This document shows, one piece after another, positions 6,309-8,587 of a DNA stretch of 8,587 nucleotides (position 1 is the first letter of the stretch; each line of letters begins with the position of its first letter). The notes under the pieces were generated by a model, which worked only from the letters and a program-made list of their open reading frames with translations, did no database searches and was not told the origin of the DNA. Both the position numbers and the translations under genes were made by a program. Source of the DNA: Pseudomonadota bacterium (GTDB lineage Bacteria; Myxococcota; Myxococcia; Myxococcales; Myxococcaceae); contig JAFADT010000025.1 of the NCBI GenBank assembly GCA_023424585.1, positions 1 to 8,587 of the forward strand, in the 5' to 3' direction.

Positions 6309-6336
6309 GGGCCGCCGCCGACGAAAGGGGCGGCCC
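6309..6336 (-). terminator. GC-rich hairpin between FHA and cNMP-domain genes
   Basis: Eight-base perfect arms GGGCCGCC and GGCGGCCC are separated by a 12-base loop. The hairpin lies 12 bases after the FHA stop codon on the minus strand. The sequence after it on that strand (TCCTTCCTGG) is pyrimidine-rich but lacks a real T-run. It may therefore be a weak or partial terminator, an RNA-processing or stabilising stem, or only GC-rich coincidence. No clear promoter is seen between it and the next start codon, which argues for read-through. Confidence 0.35.
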
Positions 6337-6347
6337 CGGTGCTCGCG

Positions 6348-8405
6348 CTACGAACCGCCGCCCTTCTGCAGCTCGCTCAGCGCCATCTCCGCCTTGCGCT
6401 TCACGTCCGCGCCCTCCGCGGACGCCTCGATGACGATCTTGAACTGCTCCGTCGCCAGGGCCGGGTCGCGGTCGCGCGAGATGTACGCCGACAGGTACAG
6501 CTCCTCCACCTTCTTCTGCAGCTCGTCCAGGCCGTCGCGGGCGCGCGGGTCGCCCGGGTTGAGGCGCAGCGCCTCGCGGAAGCTGCGGCCCGCCAGCGGG
6601 TACTCCTTGCGCTTGAAGGCCGCCTGCCCCGCCGCCACCGACGCGGACGCCAGCTCGTTGTCCAGCGTGTCGCCCAGCGAGCCCGCGAAGCCGATCTGCC
6701 GGTACACCTCCGCCGCGCGGCGCAGCGGCTTCACGGAGGCCTCCAGCGCGTTGTTCTCATACTTCTTCTGGCCCTCGTCGAAGGCGGAGCGGAACTGGGG
6801 GATGAGCTTCTTCAGGTTGCGCGCGCGGGCCTGGATGTCCGTCTCGCCGCGGAACTTGTCCACCACCCGGTCCACCTCCAGCACCGCGCGCTGGAAGTCC
6901 CCGCCGTTGAACCAGCGCTCCACGTCCTGGAAGGCCGCCGCCACGTACTCCGCGCGGCGCTGCTTGGCGTTCTCCGCCGCCGCCGCCTGCCGGATGCCCG
7001 CCTGCCGCGCGGCCTGCTGGGCCTCCCGGGCGAGCTGGGCCTCCAGGTCCGCGAGCTTCTGCTCATAGAGGGAGCGCGTGCCCTGCGGCAGCTCCGCGAT
7101 GAGGGTGCGCGCGTCGTCCGGCCGGCGCTCCTCCAGCGCCGCCTCGATGAGGCTCAGCGTGTACGCCTGCTCCTTGGAGTCGAGCTCCTCCTCCAGGCGC
7201 TTGCGCTCTTCGTCCGTGCGCGCCGTGCCCTGGGGCGTGGCGATCAGCCTCGCGCGGGCGTCCACGTAGCGGTTCTCCGCCATCAGCCCCCGGACCGCCT
7301 GGAACGAGTCCACGATGTCCTGGAGCTTCTGCGCCGCCTTGGCCACGCCGTCCACGTCGATGCCCACGCGCAGCTTCTCCGCCTCCTGGGCGAAGCGCAC
7401 CGCGTCCGTGAACTCGCCGTCGCGCACCTTGTCGCGCGCCCGCTGCATCAGCTCCTGGGCGCGCACCAGGTTGGGGTCCACCGGCGGCTTGGGCGGCGGC
7501 TGGTTCCCCTTGGACAGCGCCAGGCCCATGATCAGCATCAGGAGCAGCAGGCCGCCCGCCGCGGCGCCCAGCTTCATCTTGAAGGTGAGCTTGAAGCCCT
7601 CGCGCGCGGTCGAGCGCACCGGGCGCGGACGGGGCACGCCCGTCTTGCGCGCCTTCTCGTCGCGCATCAGGTCCGCGAGCTTGTAGTTCGCGTTGGTCTT
7701 CTCATCCAGGCGCGGGTCCTTCTTCTCCTCCTTCTTTTCCTCCTTCTTCTCCTCGACCTCGCCCGCCTCGGCCTTGGCGCGCATCTCCTTGATGAGCTCG
7801 CCTTCGTCCACGAAGCGCAGGCGCGTCTTGCCCACGGAGATCTCGTCCCCGTGCTTCAGGATGCACTCGTCGACCTTCTGGTCGTTCACCTGGGTGCCGG
7901 AGATGCCGCCCAGGTCGCGCATCACCACGCCGTTCTCGCCGTAGACGAGCTCCAGGTGGCGGCGGGACACGGTCTGGTCCCCCAGGGCGAAGTCGCAGTC
8001 CTTGCTGCGCCCCACCACCATGCGCACGCCCTTGAAGCGCTTCTTGCGCCCCTTGTCCGGGCCGTCCAGCACCAGCATCAGCACCGGGGGGCCGGCGCGC
8101 GTCGTCTCCGAGTTGTCCTCGTCCTCGGCGGGCTCCTCCTCCCGCGGACGCACGTCCTCGATGGAGGCCACGCGCGTCTCGCCCGTGCGCGAACGCACGG
8201 GCTCCGCGTCGCCGTACAGCTCCGGATTTCCTCCGTCCTGGCTGTCGTCGCCCGACAGGGGCGCGGACCAGTCTTCGTCCGGCACGGCGGAGACGCGGCG
8301 CGAGCCGCCTCCAGCGGAGGCAGGGGGTCGGCGGTCCGCCGTCGCGCCCCCGGCCGAACGGCCGGTGCCTGAACGCGAGGACGGTGGGGGACGGCGAGGA
8401 GGCAT
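6348..8405 (-). CDS. FHA-domain, single-pass membrane protein with helical/TPR C-terminus
   Basis: The product is 685 aa. Residues 1-105 are Pro/Ser/Arg- then Asp/Glu-rich and look disordered. An FHA domain spans about 108-198, with G132-R133-S134, S147-R148-R149-H150 and G170-T171-x-V173-N174. FHA domains bind phosphothreonine peptides, usually from Ser/Thr kinase partners. The usual Asn before that Gly is Ser169 here. A charged linker with (EEKK)x3 (218-229) and a basic stretch (258-278) leads to one transmembrane helix (about 279-298). By the positive-inside rule FHA is cytoplasmic and the C-terminal part periplasmic. Residues 310-680 are helical, partly coiled-coil-like (400-485), with a clear TPR at about 588-622 (AAGQAAFKRKEYPLAGRSFREALRLNPGD). 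No good ribosome-binding site precedes the ATG, but an in-frame TAA lies 11 codons upstream with no other start between, so this is the longest possible start. It is the first gene of the probable operon. Role: presumably trans-envelope signalling or scaffolding (inference). Confidence 0.88.
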   Translation of the reverse strand: MPPRRPPPSSRSGTGRSAGGATADRRPPASAGGGSRRVSAVPDEDWSAPLSGDDSQDGGNPELYGDAEPVRSRTGETRVASIEDVRPREEEPAEDEDNSETTRAGPPVLMLVLDGPDKGRKKRFKGVRMVVGRSKDCDFALGDQTVSRRHLELVYGENGVVMRDLGGISGTQVNDQKVDECILKHGDEISVGKTRLRFVDEGELIKEMRAKAEAGEVEEKKEEKKEEKKDPRLDEKTNANYKLADLMRDEKARKTGVPRPRPVRSTAREGFKLTFKMKLGAAAGGLLLLMLIMGLALSKGNQPPPKPPVDPNLVRAQELMQRARDKVRDGEFTDAVRFAQEAEKLRVGIDVDGVAKAAQKLQDIVDSFQAVRGLMAENRYVDARARLIATPQGTARTDEERKRLEEELDSKEQAYTLSLIEAALEERRPDDARTLIAELPQGTRSLYEQKLADLEAQLAREAQQAARQAGIRQAAAAENAKQRRAEYVAAAFQDVERWFNGGDFQRAVLEVDRVVDKFRGETDIQARARNLKKLIPQFRSAFDEGQKKYENNALEASVKPLRRAAEVYRQIGFAGSLGDTLDNELASASVAAGQAAFKRKEYPLAGRSFREALRLNPGDPRARDGLDELQKKVEELYLSAYISRDRDPALATEQFKIVIEASAEGADVKRKAEMALSELQKGGGS
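7719..7754 (-). repeat. three tandem 12-bp units encoding EEKK
   Basis: Three head-to-tail 12-base units (GAGGAGAAGAAG on the minus strand, the middle one with one silent G-to-A change) lie within the FHA gene and encode residues 218-229. The in-frame unit length means gain or loss of copies would change linker length without a frameshift. The alternating E/K pattern favours a charged helix between the FHA domain and the membrane segment. Confidence 0.85.
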
Positions 8406-8587
8406 GGGTGGGTCCGGGTTGAAGCGGCCAGCATCTTAGAGCGCCCACCGCACGGGGGGAATGCGCTCCGGCGTTCCTTTCGGGGAAGACGGGCTCGTTC
8501 CGGTTCGTTGGCCCGCACGGCGTCCCGTCTCCGATGTAGGTTTCCTCTATTTCCACTTTCTCCAGCGTCCCGAGCCACCCCATGCCC
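8406..8587. other. upstream region of the FHA operon, no gene seen
   Basis: This 182-base stretch holds no convincing coding sequence and is less GC-rich than the genes, notably around 8541-8560. It presumably carries the operon's promoter. An ATG at 8582 on the plus strand could begin a divergent gene beyond the window, but only two codons are visible and no clear ribosome-binding site precedes it. Confidence 0.5.
8433..8461 (-). promoter_or_regulatory. weak candidate promoter for the FHA operon
   Basis: On the minus strand TAAGAT (8438-8433) resembles a -10 box, with TTCCCC (8461-8456) 17 bases upstream as a poor -35 box. The implied start near 8426 gives a leader of about 20 bases. The match is weak; an alternative sigma factor or an activator-dependent promoter elsewhere in this gap is equally possible. 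Confidence 0.25.

Noticed and set aside
6138..8372. Very long plus-strand open frame (744 codons) opposite the FHA and cNMP-domain genes
   Set aside because: It is rich in Arg, His, Leu and Val in a repetitive fashion and spans two real genes in antisense. Long antisense frames arise from the strong G/C third-position bias. The minus-strand products have clear FHA and CNBD motifs.
8490..8515. Small inverted repeat CGGGC/GCCCG upstream of the FHA operon
   Set aside because: Five-base GC arms with a 16-base loop are expected by chance in DNA of this composition.
7702..8583. 293-codon minus-strand frame beginning at 8583
   Set aside because: It overlaps the FHA coding region out of frame, and the translation beyond about 100 codons is a shadow of that gene (Arg/Gly/Ala-rich).

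Overview
The window is very GC-rich (roughly 70%), with almost exclusively G or C in third codon positions. It is packed with genes for TPR, FHA and cyclic-nucleotide-binding-domain proteins, small lipoproteins and membrane-anchored proteins. This style is typical of a myxobacterium (Myxococcota, most likely Myxococcaceae such as Corallococcus or Myxococcus). That assignment is an inference from composition and gene content; there is no rRNA or marker gene to prove it. I see no tRNA, rRNA, CRISPR array, insertion sequence, phage gene or attachment site, so this looks like ordinary chromosomal sequence.

Left part (1-1705, + strand): the 3' end of a TPR-protein gene, then a DUF2505/START-like protein gene, then a small NTF2-like lipoprotein gene with its own sigma-70-type promoter placed so close to the ATG that its mRNA may be nearly leaderless. 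Middle (1722-4420): a minus-strand homoserine-kinase-type phosphotransferase gene (convergent with the lipoprotein gene), divergently arranged with a plus-strand gene for a 528-aa membrane-anchored TPR protein. The TPR gene has a good promoter, and this promoter argues for a start at 2834 rather than further upstream.

Right part (4425-8405, minus strand): a probable three-gene operon. In transcription order it encodes (1) a 685-aa protein with a cytoplasmic FHA domain, one transmembrane helix and a helical/TPR C-terminal part; (2) a 445-aa protein with N-terminal TPRs and two cNMP-binding-type domains but no DNA-binding or enzymatic output domain; and (3) a 163-aa membrane-anchored NTF2-like protein whose start codon lies one base after the previous stop codon. 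The set reads as a signalling/scaffolding module linking phosphothreonine recognition, a possible nucleotide signal and the cell envelope. Its actual function is unknown. The operon's last gene meets the TPR gene tail to tail with only 4 bases between stop codons.

The most interesting points are the FHA / tandem-CNBD / NTF2 module, the loss of the usual cNMP-contacting arginine in both CNBD cassettes, and the presence of two NTF2-like envelope proteins in one window. Nothing here amounts to clear proof of a new defence or mobile system.
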